24,126 nucleotides of DNA from JBOHBN01 sp050698355 (lineage in GTDB: Bacteria > Actinomycetota > Actinomycetes > Streptosporangiales > WHST01): assembly GCA_050698355.1 (NCBI GenBank), contig JBOHBN010000351.1:1-24126 (forward strand), read 5' to 3'. Below the pieces are notes generated by a model that ran no database searches, was not told the DNA's origin, and worked only from the letters and a program-made list of their open reading frames with translations. Shown piece after piece: positions 13,448 to 20,898 of the stretch (positions are counted from its first letter, which is position 1; every line of letters starts with the position of its first letter). Both the position numbers and the translations under genes were made by a program.

Positions 13448-14278
13448 GTGGAGCTGCTGCATTCCGGCAAGGTGCGCGATGTGTACACCGACGGCGACGA
13501 CATCGTCCTCGTCGCCTCCGACCGTGTGTCGGTGTACGACGCCATCCTGCCGACGCCCATCCCCGACAAGGGCAGGATCCTCACCCAGCTGTCGCTGTGG
13601 TGGTTCGAGCAGCTCGCCGACGTCGTGGCCAACCACGTCATCTCGGCCGAGGACGTCCCCGCCGACGTCGCGGGACGCGCGATCCGCTGCCGTCGCCTGG
13701 CGATGTTGCCGGTGGAGTGCATCGCACGCGGGTACCTCGCCGGCCTCGGGCTCCGGTCGTACGAGGACGTCGGCGAGATCTCCGGCGTGCCGTTGCCACC
13801 CGGGCTGGTCGAGGGGTCGCGCCTGCCGGACCCGGTCTTCACGCCGACCACGAAGGCGAGCGAGGGACACGACGAGTTCATCACCGCGGACGACGTCGCC
13901 CGCGAGCACGGCCGCGAGCTGACCGACCGGCTCCGTGACCTCACGCTGGAGGTCTACCGTCGCGGGGCGCGCCTGGCCGCCGATCGCGGTGTCATCGTCG
14001 CCGACACCAAGCTCGAGTTCGGCCGTACAGCTGACGGCAGCTTGCTGCTCGCCGACGAGCTGCTCACCCCCGACTCCTCGCGGTTCTGGCCGGCCGAGCA
14101 GTGGGAGCCCGGACGTACGCAGCACGCGATGGACAAGCAGTTCCTGCGCGACTGGGCCGCGAGCACCGACTGGGACAAGAGACCCCCTGCGCCCGAGGTG
14201 CCCGCCGCCGTCGTCGAGGCGACGCGGCAGCGGTACGTGGAGGCGTACGAGCGCATCACCGGGGAACGCTGGCGCTGA
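13448..14278 (+). CDS. purC: Phosphoribosylaminoimidazole-succinocarboxamide synthase
   Basis: 276 residues from GTG 13448. SAICAR synthetase (EC 6.3.2.6) joins aspartate to CAIR with ATP in de novo purine synthesis in the cytoplasm. Family landmarks are all present: SGKVRDVY (6-13), SDRVSVYDAILPTPIPDKG (24-42), LPVECIARGYLAG (87-99), FTPTTKASEGHDE (131-143), VIVADTKLEFG (182-192) and LADELLTPDSSRFW (201-214). Length is normal for the free-standing actinobacterial enzyme. It lies divergent from the wall-synthesis operon with a 100-bp shared promoter region. No other pur gene is in the window. A purine riboswitch is not apparent; a leaderless transcript would leave no room for one. Confidence 0.97.
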   Translation: MELLHSGKVRDVYTDGDDIVLVASDRVSVYDAILPTPIPDKGRILTQLSLWWFEQLADVVANHVISAEDVPADVAGRAIRCRRLAMLPVECIARGYLAGLGLRSYEDVGEISGVPLPPGLVEGSRLPDPVFTPTTKASEGHDEFITADDVAREHGRELTDRLRDLTLEVYRRGARLAADRGVIVADTKLEFGRTADGSLLLADELLTPDSSRFWPAEQWEPGRTQHAMDKQFLRDWAASTDWDKRPPAPEVPAAVVEATRQRYVEAYERITGERWR

Positions 14279-14405
14279 CTCCGTAAGCGGCCGACGACTG
14301 TCGGGCGGCGAGCCGTGCCTCCGGTAACGCTTCGTGCTGGGCCTTGTGCGCCAGGCGTTGCGGGCGGAGAATTCCGCTGCCCACGCAGGGGCACATCCAA
14401 AACAT

Positions 14406-14410
14406 GGAGG
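14406..14410 (+). promoter_or_regulatory. Ribosome binding site deciding the S53 protease start
   Basis: GGAGG lies 5 bases before ATG 14416. It overlaps the in-frame ATG at 14404, which is therefore unlikely to be used. The rest of the 137-bp gap after purC holds only a weak CCGAC-GACT-GTCGG stem (14291-14304). Confidence 0.7.
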
Positions 14411-14415
14411 CTGCG

Positions 14416-16440
14416 ATGCGCGCCACCTCTCGCCTCCGGGCCGCTGCGACGGCAGCAGCGACGCTGATCGCTCTCGTACTGGCCGGCACCGCAGGCGCGG
14501 CGCCTGAGCATCGCAAACACCTGCCCGGCAGCGTTCCACCGTGGGCGAAGGCGTCGGCCTTCAAGCACCAGTCCAAGAGCAGGGCCCGGGTGGAGTTCAG
14601 GGTCTACCTCGGCTGGCGGCACGAGCGCGCCCTGCACAAGCTCACGCAAGCGGTCTCGACGCCCGGCTCGGGCCAGTACGGTTCGTTCCTGAGCCCCAAG
14701 GAGTTCCGCAGTAAGTTCGCTCCCAGCGCGAAGGATGGGGCCACCGTACGCACGTGGCTGCACCACCAAGGCTTCACCGTGGGGAAGACCCCGGCGAACC
14801 GGCTCTACCTGCCGGCGGCCGGCACCATCGGAGAGGCCGCGGACGCGTTCGGCACGAGCTTCGGCGAGTACGCGGTGCAACACAAGACGTTGCGCGCGCC
14901 CCGGCAGGCGTTGACCCTGCCGTCATCGCTGCCGGTCGACGCCGTCGTCGGGCTTGACCAGAGCGCGTTGCTCGTGCAGCCATTGGCCGGCAAGCACAGG
15001 GCTGCCTCCGCGAAGGGCAAGCATGGCGCGCACGGCCAGGCTCCACCGCCCGCGGGATTCCGCGTCGGCAAGCCGTGCTCGAAGTACTGGGCGGAGAAGA
15101 CGACGGCCGAGTACGCCACCACGCACGACGGCACGCCCATCCCGGGCGCCTATGGCCGGGACACCCTGCCGTACGCGCCCTGCGGATACAACCCCGCCCA
15201 GGTACAGGGCGCTTACGGCGTGTCCGACGCGATCGCGTCCGGCAACGACGGGTCAGGGGTGACCGTCGCGGTGATCGACGCGTTCGCCTCGCCGACCATC
15301 GTCCAGGACGTGCGGCAGTACTCCCGTGACCAGGGCCTGTGCGTACCCGGCTCGTCGGGATGCGGCACGCTGAGCCAGCGGGTGCCGCCCGGCATCTACA
15401 ACAAGCCGCCGAACCCGCAGATGAACCCGGCGGGCTGGTACGGCGAGGAGACGCTCGACGTCGAGGCCGTTCACTCGATGGCCCCCGGCGCGGACATCCT
15501 CTACGTGGGTGCGCCGAACAACCGCAACGACCTCGACGCCGCGCTGAACAAGGTCGTCGACAAGCATCTCGCCGATATCGTCACGAACTCCTACGGGTTC
15601 GCCGGCGAGGCGCTCCCGCCCGGCTACATCAAGCCGTACAACGACATCTTCCTGCAGGCGATCGCCGAGGGCATCGGCGTGTACTTCTCCTCCGGCGACT
15701 CCGGCGACGAAACCGGGGGGTCGGGGAGCTACGCGCAGGCCACACCCGACTGGCCGGCGTCCAGCCCGTACGTGACCGCGGTCGGCGGCACCAGCCTCGC
15801 GGTGGGCAAGGCGGACAATCGCCTGTTCGAGACCGGCTGGGAGACCGGCACCAGCACCCTCACCGACGGTGCGTGGACGCCCGAGCCTCCTGGCGACTAC
15901 CTGTACGGCGGAGGCGGCGGCGTGAGCCGGTTGTTCGCCCAGCCCGCGTACCAGGAAGGCGTGGTGCCCGACAGCATGGCGACCGCGCAGGGCCACCGCT
16001 CCGGCCCGATGCGGGTAGTGCCGGACATCTCCGCGCTCGGTGACCCCAACACAGGTTTCCTGGTGGGGGAGACGCAGACGTTCCCCGACGGGACGTACTT
16101 CGACTACTACCGGATCGGCGGCACCAGCCTCTCCTCGCCGTTGATGGCGGGCATGATGGCGCTCGTACAACAGCGAGCCGGCCACCCGCTCGGCTTCATG
16201 AACCCGACCATCTACGCCAACGCGGGGAGCAGCGCGTTCGACGACATCACGGGGAGCGACGGCGAGGCCGTGGTACGGGTCGACTACGTCAACGGCGTGA
16301 ACGGCGACGACGGCTACACCTACAAGCTGCGCACGCTGTCGTACGACGAGCCGCTGACCATCCACGCCGCCCCCGGGTACGACGACGTGACCGGCGTCGG
16401 CTCGCCGGGGTCGAGCTTCTTGACCTCGCTGAGCCACTGA
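14416..16440 (+). CDS. Secreted S53 family serine-carboxyl protease (sedolisin/kumamolisin)
   Basis: 674 residues. A signal peptide (about 1-35: basic MRATSRLRAA, hydrophobic TLIALVLAG, then AGAA) is followed by a pro-kumamolisin activation domain (about 50-215; FLSPKEFRSKFAP, GEAADAFGTSFGEY). The S53 catalytic domain has E344 and D348 in GEETLDVE, oxyanion D428 in SSGDSGDE and nucleophile S571 in GGTSLSSP; DDITGSDG and APGYDDVTGVGSPG near the C-terminus fit the calcium site. The family cleaves proteins at acidic pH after autocatalytic removal of the pro-domain, outside the cell. A linker rich in Lys/His/Ala (about 195-215) probably holds the processing site. The gene stands alone, with a strong hairpin after it. 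Confidence 0.93.
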   Translation: MRATSRLRAAATAAATLIALVLAGTAGAAPEHRKHLPGSVPPWAKASAFKHQSKSRARVEFRVYLGWRHERALHKLTQAVSTPGSGQYGSFLSPKEFRSKFAPSAKDGATVRTWLHHQGFTVGKTPANRLYLPAAGTIGEAADAFGTSFGEYAVQHKTLRAPRQALTLPSSLPVDAVVGLDQSALLVQPLAGKHRAASAKGKHGAHGQAPPPAGFRVGKPCSKYWAEKTTAEYATTHDGTPIPGAYGRDTLPYAPCGYNPAQVQGAYGVSDAIASGNDGSGVTVAVIDAFASPTIVQDVRQYSRDQGLCVPGSSGCGTLSQRVPPGIYNKPPNPQMNPAGWYGEETLDVEAVHSMAPGADILYVGAPNNRNDLDAALNKVVDKHLADIVTNSYGFAGEALPPGYIKPYNDIFLQAIAEGIGVYFSSGDSGDETGGSGSYAQATPDWPASSPYVTAVGGTSLAVGKADNRLFETGWETGTSTLTDGAWTPEPPGDYLYGGGGGVSRLFAQPAYQEGVVPDSMATAQGHRSGPMRVVPDISALGDPNTGFLVGETQTFPDGTYFDYYRIGGTSLSSPLMAGMMALVQQRAGHPLGFMNPTIYANAGSSAFDDITGSDGEAVVRVDYVNGVNGDDGYTYKLRTLSYDEPLTIHAAPGYDDVTGVGSPGSSFLTSLSH

Positions 16441-16460
16441 TCGGCAGGAAGCAACGGCGG

Positions 16461-16489
16461 CCGCGGGAACGGCAATGCCGTCCCCGCGG
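16461..16489. terminator. Strong bidirectional hairpin terminator
   Basis: CCGCGGGAACGGC (16461-16473), loop AAT, GCCGTCCCCGCGG (16477-16489): 12 of 13 pairs, very GC-rich. It sits between the convergent ends of the S53 protease gene and the MetE-like gene. It lacks a T-run, as is common in high-GC actinobacteria. Confidence 0.75.
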
Positions 16490-16496
16490 ACCGGTG

Positions 16497-17558
16497 TCAG
16501 GGCGTACCGTGCCGCGCGAGGATCTCGCGGTGCAGGTCGAGTAGCGCTGGTATCTCGTCTCGCTCGGCGCGGGCCATGCCGCACTCGGTGCAGATGCCCC
16601 AGTCGAGGATCTCCCCGCGTCCGGCTGTGAGGTACTCCTCGACGAGCCGTACCTGCTCGTCGGTCGTGCCGGCTTCCTGCTCGGCGGGGTGGTAGGGGAC
16701 CAGCGCGAAGTTGAGCTGTGTGGTGGGCGGCACGCGCAGCTCGCGCAGCGGCGCGAAGTACGTCGGGTCGCGCTGGTACTGCGGGACGGTGAACGCGAAC
16801 CAGTCGACCGGTCGCCCGGCCTCGGCGGCGACCCGGTTGACGACGTTGACCTGCAGCTCGAGTGACTCGGGCTCCTTGAAGTGCCGGTGCATGTAGTCGC
16901 CGTAGCACAGGTGCATGCCGACGGGGACGTCGTGCGGTACGCGGTCGGCGCACCGGGCCAGGCGCTGGACGACGGCGTCGAGCTCCTGTGTCGTGCTCCA
17001 CCTGCCCTCCAGGATGCCGAACTCCACCGCGACGTCCCACTGGACGGCGATCTCGTCGTGCGGCAGCGCCGCGAGCAGGCGGTCGAGGTCGGCGAAGAGC
17101 GCCCGCTCGTACGGGCCCTCCAGCCGGTCCTGGTCCTCCGGCACGATCCACGTGCCGATGGATGCCAGGGGCGTCGGGTACTCGACCTGGAACCGGACAT
17201 CGGACGGGACCACGCCGTCCACCTGCAGCCGCCGGAACGTCTGGAACGACTCCTGGTACGCGGTCGCGTACCCGAGGTCTGGCCATGCGATTTCGTCCGG
17301 GCTCGTCCCCTCGGCGATCCGCACCAGGGGCATCTCCTTGTAGCCCTCCTCGCTGAGGTCCGCGGGCGCTGCCTGCTCCAGCCCAGGGGTCTCGGAGAAC
17401 TTCTGCTGCTGGAAGAAGACCCACTGCTGGCGGTCGCCGGTCTCGCCGTCGGGTACGCGGCGTACCCCCGCGGGCACGCGCCTGGCGATCTCGCGCATCA
17501 CGGTCTCGGCGTCGGCGAGGTTGACCCCGCCGTTGAAGTGGATACTCGTCAGTGGCAC
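16497..17558 (-). CDS. Cobalamin-independent methionine synthase (MetE)-like C-terminal domain protein
   Basis: 353 residues from a GTG at 17558 with GGGAGG 6 bases upstream. It is about half the size of MetE and corresponds to the UROD/MetE-like barrel. Zinc-site residues appear intact: H216 and C218 in GMHLCYGD, and C326 in ICTECGMAR, matching the His-x-Cys ... Cys arrangement of MetE (with C323 as an extra). Other segments are SIHFNGGVNLADAETV, VPDGETGDRQQW, VEYPTPLASIG and QWDVAVEFG. Full MetE moves a methyl group from methyltetrahydrofolate polyglutamate to homocysteine; this single-barrel protein lacks the N-terminal folate-side barrel, so its donor and acceptor are unknown. It is cytoplasmic and stands alone. 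Confidence 0.75.
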   Translation of the reverse strand: MPLTSIHFNGGVNLADAETVMREIARRVPAGVRRVPDGETGDRQQWVFFQQQKFSETPGLEQAAPADLSEEGYKEMPLVRIAEGTSPDEIAWPDLGYATAYQESFQTFRRLQVDGVVPSDVRFQVEYPTPLASIGTWIVPEDQDRLEGPYERALFADLDRLLAALPHDEIAVQWDVAVEFGILEGRWSTTQELDAVVQRLARCADRVPHDVPVGMHLCYGDYMHRHFKEPESLELQVNVVNRVAAEAGRPVDWFAFTVPQYQRDPTYFAPLRELRVPPTTQLNFALVPYHPAEQEAGTTDEQVRLVEEYLTAGRGEILDWGICTECGMARAERDEIPALLDLHREILARHGTP

Positions 17559-17679
17559 GGGATGCCTCCCTGCTGGAGCTCAACCCCCGATACTGACGGA
17601 CGGTACTCGTTCCGTGCCGACCGTGACAGCCCTCACATTGATCGCGTGCAACGTGCGGTACGCCGAGGCATCGCCTGGC

Positions 17680-18732
17680 CTACTCGCCGATAGGACCACG
17701 CAGCGGAGCGCCGACGGCATACAGATGCTTGATCACCTGGGCGTAGGAGTCCGCCAGGCTGGTCTCCGCGTACGAGACGCCGCGCTCGGCACAGAACCTT
17801 CGGACCACGAGCCGGGCATGCCGCAGGTTGGGGCGCGGCATGCTGGAGAAAAGGTGGTGCTCGATCTGGTAGTTGAGCCCGCCGAGGAGCAGGTCGGTGA
17901 AGCGGTTGCCCCGCACGTTGCGCGAGGTGAGCACTTGGCGGCGCAGGTAGTCGACGTCGTCGTCAGGGCCGAACACCGGCATGCCCTTGTGGTTCGGCGC
18001 GAACGACAGCCCCATGTACAGCCCGAACAAACCCTGGTGGACCGCGATGAACGCGACGGCCAGCCCGGGTGAGAGTACGAGGAAGAGCGCGGCCAGGTAC
18101 GCGCCCAGGTGAGCGGCGAGTACGCCAGCCTCGAGCCAGCGGCGACGGTGCGGCTTGGTACGCCCGACGAGAGCACGGATGCTGGCGACGTGCAGGTGCA
18201 TCCCCTCCAGCAGCAGCATGGGGAAGAACAGGTATGCCTGTGCGCGGCCGAGCAATCGACCGAGTCCCCGCCGGGCGTCCGCCTGCCCTGGGGTGTAGGC
18301 GAGGGCGTTACCCCCGATATCGGGGTCCTTCTCCTCGTGGTTCGGATTGGCATGGTGCCGGTTGTGCTTGTCCACCCACCATCCGTAGCTGAGTCCGACC
18401 GCAAGGTTCCCGTGCAGCAGGCCGAGGACATAGCTCGCCCGCCGCGTGCGGAAGATCTGTTTGTGGCCGGCGTCGTGGCCGATGAACGCGATTTGGGTGA
18501 ACATCACCGCGATGTAGGCCGCGACGAGCAGCTGCCACCAGCTGTTGCCGAGGACGAAGAAGACCGCCCACCCGGCGGTGAACAGCAGCCCGTTGATCGC
18601 GATCTTGGCCGTGTAGTACCCCGGCCTACGGCCCATCAGGCCGGCGTCCTTGACCTGCCGCGACAGTGCCGCATAGTCGCTGGGTACGTGTACGGGCCCT
18701 CCGGTACGCACCGGTGGTAACGCTGTGCTCAT
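17680..18732 (-). CDS. Membrane fatty-acid (acyl-CoA/acyl-lipid) desaturase
   Basis: 350 residues from ATG 18732, chosen because GAGGGG lies about 8 bases upstream; an in-frame ATG at 18759 would add nine residues. The three iron-binding histidine boxes are HDAGH (86-90), HNRHH (123-127) and QIEHH (289-293), with several hydrophobic segments between (INGLLFTAGWAVFFVLG, LLVAAYIAVMF, LGAYLAALFLVL, VAFIAVHQGLFGLYMG). QIEHH rather than HxxHH in the third box puts it with linoleoyl-CoA/front-end-type and DesA3-like desaturases. It inserts a cis double bond in an acyl chain at the membrane using a di-iron centre and an external electron donor. No ferredoxin or reductase gene is adjacent. It is divergent from the iron-uptake operon, with 212 bp between starts. 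Confidence 0.92.
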   Translation of the reverse strand: MSTALPPVRTGGPVHVPSDYAALSRQVKDAGLMGRRPGYYTAKIAINGLLFTAGWAVFFVLGNSWWQLLVAAYIAVMFTQIAFIGHDAGHKQIFRTRRASYVLGLLHGNLAVGLSYGWWVDKHNRHHANPNHEEKDPDIGGNALAYTPGQADARRGLGRLLGRAQAYLFFPMLLLEGMHLHVASIRALVGRTKPHRRRWLEAGVLAAHLGAYLAALFLVLSPGLAVAFIAVHQGLFGLYMGLSFAPNHKGMPVFGPDDDVDYLRRQVLTSRNVRGNRFTDLLLGGLNYQIEHHLFSSMPRPNLRHARLVVRRFCAERGVSYAETSLADSYAQVIKHLYAVGAPLRGPIGE

Positions 18733-18904
18733 CGCTCCTACCCCTCTGGCTTGGATCAACCGCCGGGGTCTGGAGCCTCACCCGGATACCCGCGCTCGAT
18801 GCGCCAGCGCTGTCCACGTCCGGCGCTTTGGGCCTAAGTCTGCCCGTCGCGGGGGACACCGGCAAGTGTCGGTACGCACGCCTGGCTTGCGTCGACCGGG
18901 GTCT

Positions 18905-18923
18905 GTAGGTAAGGCTTACCTAA
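18905..18923. promoter_or_regulatory. DtxR/IdeR-type iron box
   Basis: GTAGGTAAGGCTTACCTAA: TAGGTAAG (18906-18913) and CTTACCTA (18915-18922) are perfect reverse complements around one G. This is a near match to the consensus TTAGGTTAGGCTAACCTAA bound by DtxR/IdeR/DmdR with Fe2+. A possible -35 TTGCGT (18887-18892) with -10 TAAGGC (18910-18915) would overlap the box. It lies 21 bp before the importer's first gene, so it should repress the operon in iron sufficiency. Confidence 0.92.
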
Positions 18924-18944
18924 GCTCACGACCAGGAAGGGCCG

Positions 18945-19811
18945 ATGCTCGTGTCTCTCGACGTGGCGGACACACCCGCAACGGCGCGGAGCGCGGACCG
19001 CGCCGTGCTGGCCGGGACGGACCTCACGCTCCGGTACGGCCGCGAGCCCGTCGTACGCGAGGCCGACCTCGCCCTGCTGCCCGGCACTGTGACGGCTCTG
19101 GTCGGCCCGAACGGGTCCGGCAAGTCGACGCTGCTGCGCGCGCTCGCGCGGCTGCACAAGGCGGACGGCGGCCAGGTGCTCCTGGACGGCGACCCGGCAG
19201 CGCCGCTCTCCGTCAAGGAGTTCGCACGTCGGGTGACGCTGCTCGCCCAAGCCCGTCCGGTGCCCTCCGGCGTTTCGGTACGCGACGTCGTCGGGTACGG
19301 CCGGCACCCGTACCGGCGCCGGTTCGGCACCGACGACCCGGAGGGGCCGAGCGCAGTCGCGTGGGCGCTGGCCGTGACCGGCGTCGAGGCGATGGCCGAC
19401 CGTGGCGTGGACGAGCTGTCCGGCGGCGAGCGGCAGCGGGCCTGGCTCGCGACCGCGCTCGCGCAGCGCACCGACGCGCTGCTGCTCGACGAGCCGACGA
19501 CGTACCTCGACCTGCGCTACCAGGTGGAGGTCCTCGATCTCGTCCGCGACCTCGCCATCGAGTACGGCGTCGCGGTCGGCGTCGTACTGCACGACCTGAA
19601 CCAGGCGGCGGCCATCGCCGACGAGGTCGTGCTGCTCAGTGAGGGTTGTGTCGTGGCCCGTGGCGTGCCGTCGTCGGTGCTCACGGCCGACCTGCTCGGG
19701 AGGGTGTACGGCATCGAGGTCGACGTGCGCCGCGACGCCGCCACCCAGCTCCTGTCCTGCCAACCCGTCGGTCGGCACAGTGCGCGCCGGCCTGAGACCT
19801 GCGAGCAGTAA
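18945..19811 (+). CDS. Iron-siderophore ABC transporter ATP-binding protein (FecE/FhuC-like)
   Basis: 288 residues from ATG 18945, preceded by AGGAAGG (18934-18940). The nucleotide-binding domain is complete: Walker A GPNGSGKST (54-62), Q-loop TLLAQARPVPSGVSVRDVVGYGRHPYRRRF (98-127, typical of the FecE/BtuD group), signature LSGGERQRAW (158-167), Walker B ALLLDEPTTYLD (178-189) and switch H216 in VVLHDLNQA. It supplies ATP hydrolysis on the cytoplasmic face for import of a ferric siderophore. It is the first gene of a three-gene operon under the iron box at 18905-18923, followed by the binding lipoprotein after 10 bp and a fused permease. The extra ~20 N-terminal residues are not conserved in the family. 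Confidence 0.93.
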   Translation: MLVSLDVADTPATARSADRAVLAGTDLTLRYGREPVVREADLALLPGTVTALVGPNGSGKSTLLRALARLHKADGGQVLLDGDPAAPLSVKEFARRVTLLAQARPVPSGVSVRDVVGYGRHPYRRRFGTDDPEGPSAVAWALAVTGVEAMADRGVDELSGGERQRAWLATALAQRTDALLLDEPTTYLDLRYQVEVLDLVRDLAIEYGVAVGVVLHDLNQAAAIADEVVLLSEGCVVARGVPSSVLTADLLGRVYGIEVDVRRDAATQLLSCQPVGRHSARRPETCEQ

Positions 19812-19821
19812 GGACAACCCT

Positions 19822-20769
19822 GTGCGTTTCGGAAGAATTCTGGCGGCCGTTGCTGCCCTCGCGCTGGTCGTCTCGGCGTGCGGTACGACCGCGCACCGCG
19901 ACGCCGGCAGCGGCGGTCCGCAGATCACGGTGACCGACAAGCTCGGCAAGCACACGCTGGACGGGTCGGCCACGCGCGTGGTCGCGCTCGAGTGGGACCT
20001 CGTCGAGTACCTGCTCGACGTCGGCGTCACCCCGGTGGGCGTGGCCGACGTCGAGGGCTACAACACGTGGGTGTCGGCGCAGCCCGTACCGACGTCGGTG
20101 AAGGACGTCGGGCTGCGGCAGGAGGCGAGCGTCGAATCGATCGCCGGCCTCGATCCCGACCTGATCCTCACCGAGACCAACTGCGGGAAGATCGACCAGT
20201 TCAAGAAGATCGCCGACACGCTGTGCTACCCGGGCACCGACCCGGACGGCAACTTCGCCTACATGCGGGACGCATTCACCCAGGTCGCCAAGGCCGTGGG
20301 CAAGGAGAAGCGCGCAGAGCAGGTGCTCGACGACCTGGACGTCACGATCGCGCAGGGCAAGGAGAAGCTCGCCGCCGCTGGCATGGGCGGCCAGAAGTTC
20401 GCCGGCGCGCACGGGTGGACCGGGAAGGGTGCGCCCGTCATCCGGCTGTGGGGCAGGAACTCCCTCGCATCCGACGTGGCCGAGCGGGTGGGCCTGCGCA
20501 ACGCGTGGAAGGGCAAGACCGACGAGTGGGGGCTCACCACCACCGACGTGGAGGGCCTGACCAAGCTCGGCGACGTGGAGTTCCTCTACGTGGCGCCAGA
20601 GGACAACGTGTTCGAGACGACGCTGCCGGACAACCGGATCTGGCGGAACCTCCCGTTCGTCAAGCACCACAACGTGCACAAGCTCGACGGCGGTACCTGG
20701 CTCTTCGGCGGCCCCGCGTCCACCAGCCAGTTCGTCGACGAACTGGTCCACGTGCTCACTTCCAAATGA
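19822..20769 (+). CDS. Iron-siderophore substrate-binding lipoprotein (FecB/FepB-like)
   Basis: 315 residues from GTG 19822, with AAGGA (19810-19814) 7 bases upstream and only 10 bases after the ATPase stop. A lipoprotein signal (MRFGRILAAVAALALVVSAC) places the lipidated Cys at residue 20. The mature part is a periplasmic-binding-protein-like domain: ITVTDKLGKHTLDGSATRVVALEW, then VTPVGVADVEGYNTW, SVESIAGLDPDLILTET and a C-terminal lobe VAERVGLRNAW. This is the cluster A/FepB-type fold used for ferric siderophores, heme and B12; the iron box favours a siderophore. It is anchored to the outer face of the cytoplasmic membrane and delivers ligand to the permease at 20899. An extended dyad element follows immediately after its stop. 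Confidence 0.92.
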   Translation: MRFGRILAAVAALALVVSACGTTAHRDAGSGGPQITVTDKLGKHTLDGSATRVVALEWDLVEYLLDVGVTPVGVADVEGYNTWVSAQPVPTSVKDVGLRQEASVESIAGLDPDLILTETNCGKIDQFKKIADTLCYPGTDPDGNFAYMRDAFTQVAKAVGKEKRAEQVLDDLDVTIAQGKEKLAAAGMGGQKFAGAHGWTGKGAPVIRLWGRNSLASDVAERVGLRNAWKGKTDEWGLTTTDVEGLTKLGDVEFLYVAPEDNVFETTLPDNRIWRNLPFVKHHNVHKLDGGTWLFGGPASTSQFVDELVHVLTSK

Positions 20770-20787
20770 CCGGCAGACCTCTACGTT

Positions 20788-20872
20788 GTCGATCACGGTA
20801 AGTACCCGGACACGTACTTCTCACGGTGAGCAGAGGGCGTACGGGCGCGTCAGTGTACTTACCGTGATCGAC
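20788..20872. repeat. 85-bp element with perfect 18-bp terminal inverted repeats inside the iron-uptake operon
   Basis: GTCGATCACGGTAAGTAC (20788-20805) and GTACTTACCGTGATCGAC (20855-20872) are exact reverse complements around a 49-base interior. TCACGGTRAG occurs three times: 20793-20802, 20821-20830 and inverted at 20858-20867; the middle copy lies in the perfect 11-bp palindrome CTCACGGTGAG (20820-20830). It fills most of the 129-bp gap between the lipoprotein and permease genes. It could be a small mobile palindrome, an operator cluster, or an mRNA hairpin uncoupling expression of the two genes. Confidence 0.75.
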
Positions 20873-20898
20873 TTCGCCGGGCACTATCTGGTCGACCC

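Noticed and set aside
14291..14304. Terminator after purC
   Set aside because: Only five stem pairs with a four-base loop and no T-run; too weak to call.
15253..17583. A 776-codon minus-strand frame across the S53 protease and MetE-like genes
   Set aside because: It crosses a strong terminator hairpin and is antisense to the protease; no domain is recognisable.
2861..20872. CRISPR array or transposon ends
   Set aside because: The dyads seen differ from one another, are not regularly spaced, and no cas or transposase gene is present in the window.
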